64,000 nucleotides of DNA from positions 47,632 through 111,631 of the forward strand of contig JAIOYZ010000012.1 in NCBI GenBank assembly GCA_021740845.1, given 5' to 3'. The position numbers and the translations under genes are program-made. Shown piece after piece: positions 1 to 8,441 of this stretch (position 1 is its first letter; every line of letters starts with the position of its first letter). The notes under the pieces were generated by a model. That model was not told where the DNA came from and made no database searches. It saw nothing but the letters and a program-made list of their open reading frames with translations. The DNA is from Bacteroidia bacterium (lineage in GTDB: Bacteria > Bacteroidota > Bacteroidia > UKL13-3).

Positions 1-41
1 AACCGAAAAAAATAAACAGTACAAATGGTATGGAATGGTTT

Positions 42-929
42 TTAGTTTTCATTGTTATTTCTCCTTTTATGCTTCCATCTTCTATGACTCCATAACCAAG
101 ATTCTGGATTACGTAAGATAATTTTCTCTAACAAATGCATGTGTGTTTCTGTAATTACATTTTCCTCCATTAATTGTGGTTCATTGGTAATTGGTATAAA
201 ATCAATCTCATAAAAGCCTCTTTTTACACGAACCATTTCACCATATAAAACAGGGTAATTAAACTTTTTTGCTAATTTCTCTACACCCACAAAAACTGGA
301 GTATCTTGGTTTAAGAAAGTCATCCAATGGCAGCCATCAGGACCAGGAGTTTGGTCGGCAACAAATGAAACTGCTGTAGGAATATCTTTTCGCTTAAGCA
401 TTTCCCTCAAAATGTTTTGCATAGGAATGGTGTACACACCAAAACGTGTTCTAATAAAATTCACGTACCATTCAAACCATGGATTAGTAAGTTGGTGATA
501 TAACACATCTACTTGGGCGCTTTTTAAATGCAAGGATTGTCCTGCCCATTCCCAATTAGCCATATGCCCGCATACCAAAATAAAAGGTTGGTTTCTGGCA
601 TTTAAGGTTTGAACCAAATGAAGATTATGAAATTTAATATGGCTAGAATAATAGGATTTATTTAAGGTGGCCATGCACAGAGTTTCTAAGGTTACATCAA
701 ATAAATTTCTATAGAAATCCCATGCAGTTTTTTTTATCCATTTCTCATCCTTATCGGGAAAAGAATTTCGAAGATTTTCAAAAATAACTTTTTTTCTGTA
801 GCCAAAAATATAGTACACCACAAAGCGCAAACCATCCGAAATAAAATATATCACCCTCATTGGAAGTAAGGCCAATAAATATAATGGAATAGCTAAAATA
901 ATATAATACCAGTGAAACTTAGGCTTCAT
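42..929 (-). CDS. LpxL/HtrB-like lipid acyltransferase
   Basis: Predicted inner-membrane acyltransferase of the lauroyl/myristoyl lipid A family, which transfers an acyl chain from acyl-ACP to a lipid A precursor. The 295-residue length is normal for the family. A hydrophobic anchor spans about residues 8-30. The catalytic HX4E motif is visible as H122-MANW-E127, and the later block FVADQTPGPDG fits the second conserved family block. It is the last gene of a tight four-gene minus-strand run with gaps of 2, 12 and 3 nt. The acyl chain and acceptor cannot be told from sequence; acylation of another amino-lipid is possible. Confidence 0.85.
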   Translation of the reverse strand: MKPKFHWYYIILAIPLYLLALLPMRVIYFISDGLRFVVYYIFGYRKKVIFENLRNSFPDKDEKWIKKTAWDFYRNLFDVTLETLCMATLNKSYYSSHIKFHNLHLVQTLNARNQPFILVCGHMANWEWAGQSLHLKSAQVDVLYHQLTNPWFEWYVNFIRTRFGVYTIPMQNILREMLKRKDIPTAVSFVADQTPGPDGCHWMTFLNQDTPVFVGVEKLAKKFNYPVLYGEMVRVKRGFYEIDFIPITNEPQLMEENVITETHMHLLEKIILRNPESWLWSHRRWKHKRRNNNEN

Positions 930-932
930 TAA

Positions 933-1280
933 TTACTCTCTAGCGTGAATTCCAATTCGGTTTCCTTCACTATCTTCACAAATTCCTGTATAACCAAACT
1001 CTTCGCTTATAAAGGCAGCAGGGCGTAAAATTTTGCCACCTAATTTTTCGGCCAGGGCCATTTGCTCTTGAATTGGCATTCTGGCATTTAAATAAACCAT
1101 TACACCTGCAAAGGAAGGTTTGTAGGCAACGTGTTGAACCAAGGCCCCTTGTTGCCCTCCAAGAATTGCCATTTTAAAATCACCTAAATCCTGAAGGTGA
1201 ATATTTGCATTTAGGAATTTTTCATAAAACTCCATTGCCCGGGTCATGTTGCTAACCGGAATTTCAAACCATGTTATCAT
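933..1280 (-). CDS. VOC family (glyoxalase-fold) protein 1
   Basis: Single-module vicinal-oxygen-chelate protein of 115 residues. The start WFEIPVSNMTRAMEFYEKFL is the usual first beta-alpha unit, and the end DSEGNRIGIH is the usual last strand. The family covers glyoxalase I, fosfomycin and bleomycin resistance proteins and many uncharacterised metal-dependent enzymes, so no substrate is assigned. It lies 12 nt downstream of a second, divergent VOC gene and 3 nt upstream of the acyltransferase gene, so it is probably cotranscribed with both. Confidence 0.85.
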   Translation of the reverse strand: MITWFEIPVSNMTRAMEFYEKFLNANIHLQDLGDFKMAILGGQQGALVQHVAYKPSFAGVMVYLNARMPIQEQMALAEKLGGKILRPAAFISEEFGYTGICEDSEGNRIGIHARE

Positions 1281-1292
1281 ATTTTTAGCATA

Positions 1293-1670
1293 TTAATGAG
1301 GAGGTTCCCATAATTCGATTTTATTTCCTTCAGGATCTATCACCCAGCCAAACTTTCCAAATTCACTAGAATCTGTTTTATCCAAAACGTTAACGCCTTC
1401 CGATTTTAATTGCGGCAATAAAGTATCTAAATCGGCTACGGTAAAATTAACCATAAAAGAAGAGTTTGAAGGATTGAAATATTCAGTTTTCTCTTCAAAA
1501 AAACTAAAAACTTGAGATCCTCCAGGATGTTCCTCAATAAATACTTTTGGTTCAAAAACTGCACCCCAATCTTGCATTGAAATACCCAAATGCTTGATAT
1601 ACCAAGCCAGCATGGCCGGTTTATCTTTGCATTTTAAAAACACACCACCTAAACCTGTTACTCTTTTCAT
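1293..1670 (-). CDS. VOC family (glyoxalase-fold) protein 2
   Basis: VOC protein of 125 residues. It opens with KDKPAMLAWYIKHLG and ends VIDPEGNKIELWEPP, where the Glu of IELWEP is the position that commonly binds metal in this fold. It resembles PhnB/glyoxalase-like proteins of Bacteroidota, but no substrate can be given. It is a distant tandem relative of the next gene in the operon. It is preceded within 2 nt by the DUF4199 membrane-protein gene. Confidence 0.85.
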   Translation of the reverse strand: MKRVTGLGGVFLKCKDKPAMLAWYIKHLGISMQDWGAVFEPKVFIEEHPGGSQVFSFFEEKTEYFNPSNSSFMVNFTVADLDTLLPQLKSEGVNVLDKTDSSEFGKFGWVIDPEGNKIELWEPPH

Positions 1671-1672
1671 AA

Positions 1673-2191
1673 TTATTTTGATTTTCTTTTAAATGTAAAT
1701 CCCGCTACAACAGAAAACAATAGCCCAACTGGTAATATCTCGGAAATGGTTATTAAAAATGCCCAAAATGGATTTTCATAAAGTTTCATATAACCTTCCA
1801 TTTCTGTTTTCATTTCCAAAATAAGTTGTTCATCTAAGCCACTATTCTTAGCCTTCTCCATTTCGTAATGGGAATAATCTGCCATAAACTCGGGATACAG
1901 GTATTTATTCACCATTAACCAAGCCAAAGCATAAATAACAGACGATATTAGGGTAATCCACAAACCGGTAAGAAAGGCCCAACCAAAGGAAAAATTAGCA
2001 TCGCCCAGAGAATTTCTGGTTTGCCAAACACCAACAAAAATAAAAGCAAGAGCAATTGCCATGGCAATATATCCATATACCATTGCATTCTCAAAATTGG
2101 GATTATCTTTATTAATAACCCAAAGCATTAACATCCAAAATCCATTTATGGTTCCAGAGATCAAGCCATTGCGCCAAATAATTGTTCGCAT
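1673..2191 (-). CDS. DUF4199-type membrane protein
   Basis: Integral membrane protein of 172 residues when started at the Met of MRTIIWRNGLISG (position 2191). An upstream in-frame extension to 2305 has no hydrophobic or conserved character and was not used. Four membrane segments are apparent (GTINGFWMLMLWVI, IAMAIALAFIFVGVW, WITLISSVIYALAWLMV, ITISEILPVGLLFSVVAGF), with a charged loop between the third and fourth. This matches DUF4199, a Bacteroidota family of unknown function. It is first in the four-gene minus-strand run. Confidence 0.75.
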   Translation of the reverse strand: MRTIIWRNGLISGTINGFWMLMLWVINKDNPNFENAMVYGYIAMAIALAFIFVGVWQTRNSLGDANFSFGWAFLTGLWITLISSVIYALAWLMVNKYLYPEFMADYSHYEMEKAKNSGLDEQLILEMKTEMEGYMKLYENPFWAFLITISEILPVGLLFSVVAGFTFKRKSK

Positions 2192-2297
2192 AAAATTTAT
2201 TTTAAACCTAATTTCAATATTAGCAGGAAAGTGCAGATTAACAAAATCTTTAAAGCAATATAGTTTAAAAGTCAACTGAAATAAACAAAAATAGTTC

Positions 2298-2327
2298 TTG
2301 CTCAAAATCTAGGAATGATTATTTTTG
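2298..2327 (+). promoter_or_regulatory. Promoter of the tRNA gene
   Basis: TTG at 2298-2300, then 19 nt, then TATTTTTG at 2320-2327. This is the Bacteroidota primary-sigma layout (-33 TTG, -7 TAnnTTTG). The tRNA begins 22 nt after the -7 box, leaving room for a short 5' leader. Confidence 0.6.
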
Positions 2328-2349
2328 CGCCTCGCTAATTAAGTTAGCA

Positions 2350-2423
2350 GGGCCTATAGCTCATTCGGTTAGAGCATCTGACTCATAATCAGGGGGTGCC
2401 TGGTTCGATCCCAGGTGGGCCCA
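2350..2423 (+). tRNA. tRNA with CAT anticodon (Met or lysidine-type Ile)
   Basis: A full cloverleaf is visible. The acceptor arms GGGCCTA and TGGGCCC pair with one G-T, the D-arm is AGCTCATTCGGTTAGAGC, the anticodon loop CTCATAA gives CAT, the T-arm is CCTGG-TTCGATC-CCAGG, and the discriminator is A. With CAT the gene is either elongator tRNA-Met or the tRNA-Ile2 whose wobble C is modified by TilS. The GGGCC acceptor leans toward Ile2 but this is not settled. The last three bases are also the first bases of a 90-bp direct repeat. Confidence 0.95.
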
Positions 2424-2510
2424 CAGAAATCAGTTTGGGTGTGAGTGCGAGAGTGCTCACACTTACAAATGGTTTTCTTCTTCTCCTCACCCAAACTCCA
2501 ACTCAAACTT
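2421..2510. repeat. 90-bp direct repeat, copy 1 (starts in tRNA 3' end)
   Basis: Starts with CCACAGAAATCAG, whose CCA is the end of the tRNA, and ends with CAACTCAAACTT. It matches 2620-2709 with one mismatch (TCAC against TAAC). It contains an internal inverted repeat GTGTGAG...CTCACAC. It is followed by AATAATTTTAGAATGGAAAGC, where ATGGAA is soon cut by a stop, possibly a decayed copy of the gene start that follows copy 2. Confidence 0.9.
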
Positions 2511-2619
2511 AATAATTTTAGAATGGAAAGCTAAGGTTCACTCCGAAAGCAATAATCTCAACTCTATTATTTTTAAAAAAATTTAACCCAAAATAAATTT
2601 TAAGAGTGGTATGCATGAA

Positions 2620-2709
2620 CCACAGAAATCAGTTTGGGTGTGAGTGCGAGAGTGCTCACACTTACAAATGGTTTTCTTCTTCTCCTAACCCAAACTCCAA
2701 CTCAAACTT
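2620..2709. repeat. 90-bp direct repeat, copy 2
   Basis: Second copy of the 2421-2510 repeat after a 109-bp spacer. It again begins CCACAGAAATC, duplicating the tRNA 3' terminus without the rest of the tRNA. Its end lies 4 nt before the ATG of the GIY-YIG remnant. Confidence 0.9.
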
Positions 2710-2713
2710 TTAA

Positions 2714-2911
2714 ATGGAATCCATAAATCAAGGCGAAAACGTTTTCTCTTGCTATATCATCTTCAGCATGACTCTTAATAAATATTTTATTGGAATCACT
2801 TCTGAAGGTGCCCAAAACAGATTAATTAAGCATAACACTTCTGCGGATGGGAACTCTTTTACCTCTAAGACCAATAGCATTATATTCCCTCATTACAACT
2901 TTAGGGTTTAA
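2714..2911 (+). pseudogene. Truncated GIY-YIG nuclease remnant
   Basis: This 65-codon frame reads like the N-terminal two-thirds of a small GIY-YIG endonuclease of the kind often found in Bacteroidota. YIIFSMTLNKYFIGITSE corresponds to the GIY-YIG strand pair, NRLIKHN to the conserved Arg helix, and SFTSKT to the FTSK-type turn. The frame then diverges (IIFPHYNFRV) and stops, so the later catalytic Glu segment is missing. Family members are usually 80-100 residues. It is probably inactive. Its position next to the tRNA and the duplicated 90-bp repeat suggests insertion or duplication at the tRNA 3' end. Confidence 0.6.
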
Positions 2912-3024
2912 CCCAAATCAATCCTCTCCAAATCACATTTTAGAATCACCTTGAAAAGTTTATTTCCATTTCAACTTTATAGCACCAAAGAACAATGACC
3001 AAGAAGCAAAGACATTTTTTTACC

Positions 3025-3032
3025 TACCTTTG
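3025..3032 (+). promoter_or_regulatory. Probable -7 element of der
   Basis: TACCTTTG matches TAnnTTTG and lies 20 nt before the der ATG. No TTG is found 19 nt upstream, so only the -7 box is supported. Confidence 0.4.
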
Positions 3033-3052
3033 CAAGTTCAAATTAGAAATCA

Positions 3053-4372
3053 ATGGGTAATATAGTAGCAATAGTTGGAAGACCAAACGTAGGGAAATCA
3101 ACACTTTTTAATAGGTTGATGGGCGAATTTAAAGCCATTGTAGACGATTTTAGCGGAGTAACCCGCGACCGCCATTATGGAAAAGCAGAATGGCTCAACA
3201 AAGAATTTACCTTAATTGATACAGGCGGTTATGTTCATAATAGCACCGATATTTTTGAAACTGCCATTCGCGATCAAGTAAAAATTGCAATCGAAGAAGC
3301 AGATGTAGTATTATTTATGGTGGATGTTCAAGTTGGGATAACCGACTTAGATTCTGCTTTTGCAAATTTGCTTCGTAGAACCAAAAAACCAGTATTAGTA
3401 GTGGTTAACAAGGTAGATACTTTTGAAAAAGAACACGACTCTTACGAATTTTATAGTCTAGGATTTGAAAAAATGTTCTGTATTTCTTCTGGCAGTGGCA
3501 GTGGAACAGGAGAACTTTTGGATGAAATTATATCCTTAATTCCAGATGAAGATTTGGTGATGAGCGAAGATAATGCAGAAGATGAAATACCTAAAATTGC
3601 TGTGGTTGGAAGGCCAAACGTTGGTAAATCATCCTTGGTAAATGCGCTTTTAGGAGAAGATAGAAATATTGTAACCGATATTGCTGGAACCACAAGAGAT
3701 ACCATTCACTCCCACTATAATGTATATGGAAAAGAGTTCTTATTGGTAGATACAGCGGGAATTAGAAGAAAGAAGAAGGTTAACGAAGACATCGAGTTTT
3801 ACTCCGTAATGCGCTCCTTACGTGCCTTAGAAAATTGCGATATTGTTATTTTGGTTTTAGATGCTCAATTAGGTTTGGATCAACAAGACCTAAACTTGGT
3901 TACATTAGCTATTAAGAATGGAAAAGGCTTGGTAATCCTAGTGAACAAATGGGATTTGATGCAAAAGGAAACCAATACTGCCAGAAATTACGAAATGGAA
4001 ATCAAGGAAAAATTGAAGCCATTTGATGATGTTCCCATTATTTTTACTTCTGCCATTGAGAAGCAAAGAATTCACCGTGCTGTAGAGGTGGCCATGCAGG
4101 TTTATGAAAATAGAACTAAAAGAATTACCACTTCTAAGCTGAATGAATTCATCGAAAAAATTATAGAGGCATATCCTCCACCTTCTGTAAAAGGAAAGTT
4201 TATCAAGATAAAATATGCCACCCAATTACCGGGTAGAAGTCCAAAATTTGTCTTTTTCTGTAACTTACCACAATATGTAACCGATAGTTATAAAAGATAT
4301 TTAGAGAACAAAATGCGCGAAGAATATGACTTCTCTGGAGTACCGGTTACCATTTATTTTAGAAAAAAATAA
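3053..4372 (+). CDS. der: Ribosome-assembly GTPase Der (EngA)
   Basis: Double-GTPase protein needed for 50S ribosomal subunit maturation. At 439 residues it has normal length. The first G domain has its P-loop GRPNVGKST at residues 9-17 and DTGG switch II. The second repeats GRPNVGKSS near residue 185, DTAG, and the NKWD guanine-specificity motif. The C-terminal KH-like domain (about 350-439) ends [11 protein letters not shown], as is typical. A Bacteroidota -7 box lies just upstream. It has no close same-strand neighbour upstream except the GIY-YIG remnant, so it is probably monocistronic. Confidence 0.97.
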   Translation: MGNIVAIVGRPNVGKSTLFNRLMGEFKAIVDDFSGVTRDRHYGKAEWLNKEFTLIDTGGYVHNSTDIFETAIRDQVKIAIEEADVVLFMVDVQVGITDLDSAFANLLRRTKKPVLVVVNKVDTFEKEHDSYEFYSLGFEKMFCISSGSGSGTGELLDEIISLIPDEDLVMSEDNAEDEIPKIAVVGRPNVGKSSLVNALLGEDRNIVTDIAGTTRDTIHSHYNVYGKEFLLVDTAGIRRKKKVNEDIEFYSVMRSLRALENCDIVILVLDAQLGLDQQDLNLVTLAIKNGKGLVILVNKWDLMQKETNTARNYEMEIKEKLKPFDDVPIIFTSAIEKQRIHRAVEVAMQVYENRTKRITTSKLNEFIEKIIEAYPPPSVKGKFIKIKYATQLPGRSPKFVFFCNLPQYVTDSYKRYLENKMREEYDFSGVPVTIYFRKK

Positions 4373-4379
4373 ATTTATC

Positions 4380-4409
4380 TTGCAGATATTAAAGTATTTC
4401 CTATATTCG
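4380..4409 (+). promoter_or_regulatory. Promoter of the small Ala/Glu lipoprotein gene
   Basis: TTG at 4380-4382, 19-nt spacer, TATATTCG at 4402-4409. The spacing is the same as in the tRNA and rpmH promoters. The gene starts at 4446. Confidence 0.55.
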
Positions 4410-4445
4410 CACCGATTTTAGAAAAACAATTTAAAAACAAGTAAA

Positions 4446-4697
4446 ATGAAAAAAGTATTATCAATCGTTGCCGCTTCTGCTATGTTGGCTATCGTAGCAT
4501 GTGGTCCTTCAGCTGAAGAAAAAAAGAAAGCTGACGAAAAAAGAATTCAAGATTCAATCGAAGCTGCTCAGCGTAACGCTGATTCATTAGCTGCTTTAGA
4601 AGCATCTATGTTGCCAGCTGACACTACTGTTGTTGCTGCTGAAGGTGCTGAAGCTGCTCCTGCTACAGAAGTTGCTCCTGCTGAAGCTGCACACTAA
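4446..4697 (+). CDS. Small Ala/Glu-rich lipoprotein
   Basis: An 83-residue protein with a lipoprotein signal peptide: MKKVLSIVAASAMLAIVAC, with the lipobox Cys at 19 followed by G. The mature part has a charged helical stretch (EEKKKADEKRIQDSIEAAQ) and a low-complexity Ala/Glu/Pro/Val tail. Codon use is unusually uniform (GCT for Ala), as in highly expressed genes. It is flanked by its own promoter and a strong terminator, so it is a single-gene unit. No function can be assigned; an abundant envelope lipoprotein is the simplest reading. Confidence 0.8.
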   Translation: MKKVLSIVAASAMLAIVACGPSAEEKKKADEKRIQDSIEAAQRNADSLAALEASMLPADTTVVAAEGAEAAPATEVAPAEAAH

Positions 4698-4720
4698 TTA
4701 TTAGTGAACAGAATCAATCG

Positions 4721-4757
4721 AAAAAAGAGTCCCGAAGGTTCGGGGCTCTTTTTTTTT
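4721..4757 (+). terminator. Rho-independent terminator after the lipoprotein gene
   Basis: Stem AAAGAG-t-CCCGAA, loop GG, TTCGGG-g-CTCTTT, followed by a run of Ts. It lies 23 nt after the stop at 4697. Confidence 0.9.
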
Positions 4758-4777
4758 CTACTTTTTAACAAAAAATA

Positions 4778-4808
4778 TTTGGCTTCCGGAAAATTATACA
4801 TATTTTCG
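4778..4808 (+). promoter_or_regulatory. Promoter of rpmH
   Basis: TTTG at 4778-4781, 19 nt, TATTTTCG at 4801-4808, then 20 nt to the rpmH ATG. It starts directly after the preceding terminator. Confidence 0.6.
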
Positions 4809-4828
4809 CAGTCCTAAAATTAAAGGCA

Positions 4829-4990
4829 ATGGCTCAACCAACATTTAACCCATCTATAAAAAAGCGTAAAAACAAGCATGGTTTTCGCGAGAGAATGGCA
4901 AGCGCTTCAGGCAGAAAAGTAATCAAAGCTCGTAGAGCTCGTGGTCGTAAAAAATTAACCGTTTCTGACGAAAAACGTCATAAGCATTAA
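4829..4990 (+). CDS. rpmH: 50S ribosomal protein L34
   Basis: A 53-residue basic protein starting [19 protein letters not shown] and continuing [20 protein letters not shown] with a short extended tail [13 protein letters not shown]. The [12 protein letters not shown] and [14 protein letters not shown] blocks are diagnostic of L34 in the large ribosomal subunit. It heads the widespread rpmH-rnpA-yidD order. The promoter at 4778-4808 drives it, and a hairpin between it and rnpA may limit read-through. Confidence 0.97.
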   Translation: MAQPTFNPSIKKRKNKHGFRERMASASGRKVIKARRARGRKKLTVSDEKRHKH

Positions 4991-5164
4991 TTTTTAATTT
5001 CTATTCTCAACTACTATTGCAGTTTAATTCCGCAATTGGCTAATGAGAAATAGAACTAGTAAGGTTAACTAAAAATATTTAGTTGGCTTTGCGCAATATC
5101 AAACAGAGAAACAAATTTGGTTTTTCAGTTTGACCCTAAAAAGAAGAATCCAGGTTCAAATTAT

Positions 5165-5192
5165 AAAATCCCGCCCCTGCGGGATTTTTTTT
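5165..5192 (+). terminator. Hairpin with T-run between rpmH and rnpA
   Basis: AAAATCCCGC, loop CCCT, GCGGGATTTT, then more Ts. This is a classic intrinsic terminator or attenuator 174 nt after rpmH and 57 nt before the rnpA ATG. It argues that the rnpA frame does not start upstream of it. Confidence 0.8.
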
Positions 5193-5249
5193 GCTTTTGT
5201 ATTTTTCTATTTTAAAATTGAAAACCAACAAAAATTGGTTCAAAACGAA

Positions 5250-5669
5250 ATGGCACCTAACGGATTATTAAAAGTTGAACGGGTGCGAGCCAAGAAAACC
5301 ATTGACTCGCTTTTTGGCAAGGCCAGCAAGGCAATTATTGCTTACCCATTTAGGTTTTCTTGGGTTTGGCTTGAACCAAATTCTCTAGGCAATTGTTCTG
5401 TTTTGTTTATTAGTTCGAAGAAGAAATTGAAATCTGCAGTTGACAGAAATAGAAGAAAGCGATTGTTAAAAGAACTCTATCGGCTCAACAAAACTCCGTT
5501 AGTAACTTATTTAAGTAAAAACGGTTTGAACCTAGCGCTTTCTATTAATTTTGTGGGTTCTGAAACTTTAGACTTTCATTTACATACTCCCCTATTTCAA
5601 AAAGCAATCAATAAATTACTCCTTGAATTACAAAAAAATAATACAAGCACCCTTCCTCCTACTCATTAA
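5250..5669 (+). CDS. rnpA: Ribonuclease P protein component
   Basis: Protein subunit of RNase P, which helps the RNA subunit remove 5' leaders from pre-tRNA. The ATG at 5250 ([19 protein letters not shown]) gives 139 residues; the open frame runs back to a TTG at 5130 but would have to translate through the hairpin at 5165-5192, so it was rejected. The signature RNR motif is in [17 protein letters not shown]. The GGTTTGAACC motif occurs in the gene at 5523, read as Asn-Gly-Leu-Asn-Leu. Its 3' end overlaps yidD by 47 nt. Confidence 0.93.
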   Translation: MAPNGLLKVERVRAKKTIDSLFGKASKAIIAYPFRFSWVWLEPNSLGNCSVLFISSKKKLKSAVDRNRRKRLLKELYRLNKTPLVTYLSKNGLNLALSINFVGSETLDFHLHTPLFQKAINKLLLELQKNNTSTLPPTH

Positions 5670-5850
5670 GTTGTATCAAGGACTTATTTCTCCTTTACTT
5701 CCTAATGCATGTAGGTATACTCCAACTTGCTCAGAATATACTGTTGAGGCAATAGAAAAACATGGAGTATTAAGGGGGATTTGGCTTGGAGTAAAAAGAA
5801 TTGGAAGGTGCCATCCGTGGGGCGGCCATGGCCACGATCCCGTTCCATAG
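5623..5850 (+). CDS. yidD: Membrane protein insertion efficiency factor YidD
   Basis: A 75-residue YidD, which assists YidC-dependent membrane protein insertion. Family landmarks are [19 protein letters not shown], then [12 protein letters not shown], then [15 protein letters not shown]. The only suitable start is a TTG at 5623, inside rnpA, giving a 47-nt overlap and suggesting translational coupling. The rpmH-rnpA-yidD order is conserved across bacteria. It is very probably functional because all the signature Cys, Pro and His positions are present. Confidence 0.92.
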   Translation: MNYKKIIQAPFLLLIKLYQGLISPLLPNACRYTPTCSEYTVEAIEKHGVLRGIWLGVKRIGRCHPWGGHGHDPVP

Positions 5851-5954
5851 CTGATTTTACCGCTTAGGTAAAGCTTGAGCAACTACTCCTATTCTTATAA
5901 AATTTTATAATTGGTTGATGCGTTTTCAGGAGTATCCACTAAATTCCACCCAAA

Positions 5955-7616
5955 ATGAAGATACTTACAAAAAAAATTCGCTGGTATTACCTATTAATAG
6001 TTGCTGGTATTGGCCTCTTTTCTTTTACTGCAGCAGATAATTATTTTGAAATCTCTAAAAACTTAGAGCTTTATGCATCCGTTTTCAGAGAAATTAACAC
6101 CTATTATGTAGATGATATAGATGCTGGCAAGCTAAACAAGAAAGCTATTGATGAAATGCTAAGGACATTAGATCCTTATACCAATTTTATTAGTGAAGCA
6201 GAAGCTGAAGATTTCCGTTTTCAGATGACGGGCCAATATGGTGGTGTAGGCTCCCAAATTGTTCAAAAGGGCGATTATGTAGTGATTACCGATCCATATG
6301 AAGGCTACCCGGCACAAAAGGCGGATTTGCGAGCAGGAGACTTATTAGTTAAAGTTGAAGGTAATGATATAAAAAACAAAAGCACTTCAGACGTAAGCAA
6401 ATTATTAAAAGGTCAGCCTGGCTCTAGCGTAAACATTGTAATTAAGCGCAATGGAGTGGAGATGAATAAGACTTTGGTAAGAGAGGAAATTAAAGTTAAA
6501 AACGTTCCTTATTACGGGTTAATTAATCCAGAAACAGGATATATTAAACTAACTGGATTTACTCAAGATGCAGGTAAAGAAGTTCGCGAGGCTTTGTTGG
6601 CTCTAAAAAAGCAAAACATAAAACAGGTAATTTTAGATTTAAGAGGAAACCCAGGTGGTTTGTTGCACGAAGCTGTAAATATTGTGAATGTATTTGTACC
6701 TCAAGGCAAACAAGTAGTATTTACGAAAGGGAAAGTTAGTGAGTGGGATAAAAGCTACGAAACCAGCATGCCCGTTACGGATGCTACCATTCCATTAACT
6801 GTCTTAGTGAATAGAGGATCTGCTTCTGCTTCAGAAATTGTTTCTGGTACCATACAAGATTTAGACCGAGGAATTGTAATTGGGCAAAGGAGTTTTGGAA
6901 AAGGTTTGGTTCAAAGCACCCGACCATTAAACTACAATACCCAAATAAAAATAACAACGGCCAAATACCATACTCCAAGCGGCAGATGCATACAGGCTTT
7001 GGATTATAGCCATAGAAATGAAGACGGTAGTGTAGGTTCTGTTCCAGATTCGTTGAAAAAAGAATTTAAAACCAAAAACGGAAGAAAAGTATTTGATGGC
7101 GGAGGAATTGATCCCGACGTAAAAATTGAAATTGAACCTCTATCGCAGCTAACTCAAAGTTTACTTGCTAAGCTAATTATTTTTGATTTTGCAACAGATT
7201 TTAGAAACAAGCATGATAGTATTGGCGACCCTAAAGCATTCATTTTAAGCAATGAGGAATTTGAAAATTTCAAAAAATATGTTCAAACGCAGGATGTAGA
7301 TTATAGCACACAAACCGAAAAGGAATTAGAGGAATTAAAGAAAAAGGCAGAAAAAGAAAACTACTTTGAAGCTATTAAGGAAAGCTATGAAACCATGAAA
7401 AAACAATTGAAGCATGATAAATTAGCTGATTTGGATAAAAACAAAGTGGAGATTATTAGTTTGATTGAAGAGGAAATTGTGCGCAGATATTATTACCAAA
7501 AAGGTAGAATTGAGGCTTCTTTTGCACATGATAAAGATATCATTGAATCCTTGAGATTGTTTGGCAACCCAACCCAATTTAATCAAGTATTAGCGCCACT
7601 TCCAAGCAAAAAATAA
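5955..7616 (+). CDS. S41 family C-terminal processing protease
   Basis: Envelope serine protease of the CtpA/Tsp type, 553 residues. An N-terminal hydrophobic segment (about residues 10-27) serves as signal or anchor. A PDZ domain follows near 90-170 (GGVGSQIV, then PAQKADLRAGDLLVKVEG). The protease domain has the Ser motif NRGSASASEI near residues 287-295 and the general-base Lys in SFGKGLVQ near 316. The C-terminal 200 residues are charged and helical. The family degrades misfolded or tail-tagged periplasmic proteins. It is first of a three-gene run with a TauE-like transporter and an M28 peptidase. Confidence 0.93.
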   Translation: MKILTKKIRWYYLLIVAGIGLFSFTAADNYFEISKNLELYASVFREINTYYVDDIDAGKLNKKAIDEMLRTLDPYTNFISEAEAEDFRFQMTGQYGGVGSQIVQKGDYVVITDPYEGYPAQKADLRAGDLLVKVEGNDIKNKSTSDVSKLLKGQPGSSVNIVIKRNGVEMNKTLVREEIKVKNVPYYGLINPETGYIKLTGFTQDAGKEVREALLALKKQNIKQVILDLRGNPGGLLHEAVNIVNVFVPQGKQVVFTKGKVSEWDKSYETSMPVTDATIPLTVLVNRGSASASEIVSGTIQDLDRGIVIGQRSFGKGLVQSTRPLNYNTQIKITTAKYHTPSGRCIQALDYSHRNEDGSVGSVPDSLKKEFKTKNGRKVFDGGGIDPDVKIEIEPLSQLTQSLLAKLIIFDFATDFRNKHDSIGDPKAFILSNEEFENFKKYVQTQDVDYSTQTEKELEELKKKAEKENYFEAIKESYETMKKQLKHDKLADLDKNKVEIISLIEEEIVRRYYYQKGRIEASFAHDKDIIESLRLFGNPTQFNQVLAPLPSKK

Positions 7617-7622
7617 AACCAA

Positions 7623-8441
7623 TTGGAACTATTAGATTATGTAATTATTGCTCTGTTTGGCTCACTAGGTGCTTTTATTTCTGGCTTTTTAGGAGTAGGT
7701 GGCGGTATTGTTTACATACCTGTTTTAGATTATTTTCTTCAAAAATCGGGGATGCACAACGATATGCTGGTGAAAGGAATTTTGGCCAATTCGCTTTTTA
7801 CCATCATTTTTTCGGGAAGTGTTTCTAGTTATAACCAATATAAAGTTGGCAATTTCTTTCCAAAGCAAATACTACAAACTGCATTACCCGGAATGGTAAC
7901 GGCATTTATTATTACCTATCTTATTAAAACAGGAACTTGGTATTCCAAAACCACTTTCAACTACGTTTTTGCCAGCATGCTTTTTATTATTGTTTTTAGA
8001 ATGTTTGCCACCAAAGCTAAAAACTATGAAGGTCAGCCAGAATCACCAGCTTGGCATTACCAGGTAACAGGTTTTTTTGCTGGGATTGTAACAGCCTTTT
8101 CTGGATTAGGTGGTGGTGTAATTATGACTCCTTCCTTTACAGACATAATGAAGCAAAATATTAAAAAGGCAAGCTCCATATCTAATGGAGTTATTCCTTT
8201 GTTTGCAATAGTTTTAGGCATTTATAACCTATCTGATAAACCTGCTCAATACATTAGCGATTATCAAATTGGTTATATTGTTTTGCCGGTGGTATTGCCC
8301 TTAATAATTAGCACATTCATTTTTGCACCTATTGGAGTTAGGGTTTCTCAAAAAACTTCACAGCAAGTTATTCGAATGGTTTTTGCTACTTTCGCTTCTC
8401 TAGTTTTTATCAAACTTATATATGAAATCTTTTTTAAATAA
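7623..8441 (+). CDS. TauE/SafE family membrane transporter
   Basis: A 272-residue integral membrane protein of the TauE/SafE (DUF81) family, linked to export of sulfite or other organosulfur anions. The two family repeats begin with the glycine motifs FISGFLGVGGGIVYIP (near residue 19) and FSGLGGGVIMTPS (near 160). Eight or so membrane segments are apparent. The start is TTG at 7623, 6 nt after the S41 stop, with no better ATG before the first helix. It overlaps the M28 gene by 20 nt. The substrate is unknown. Confidence 0.88.
   Translation: MELLDYVIIALFGSLGAFISGFLGVGGGIVYIPVLDYFLQKSGMHNDMLVKGILANSLFTIIFSGSVSSYNQYKVGNFFPKQILQTALPGMVTAFIITYLIKTGTWYSKTTFNYVFASMLFIIVFRMFATKAKNYEGQPESPAWHYQVTGFFAGIVTAFSGLGGGVIMTPSFTDIMKQNIKKASSISNGVIPLFAIVLGIYNLSDKPAQYISDYQIGYIVLPVVLPLIISTFIFAPIGVRVSQKTSQQVIRMVFATFASLVFIKLIYEIFFK

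Noticed and set aside
2061..2279. Plus-strand frame over the DUF4199 start
   Set aside because: It is antisense to the membrane protein gene and its tail; no start context or homology.
5130..5249. N-terminal extension of RnpA from a TTG start
   Set aside because: It would be translated through a terminator-like hairpin and has no homology to RnpA, while the ATG at 5250 fits the family.
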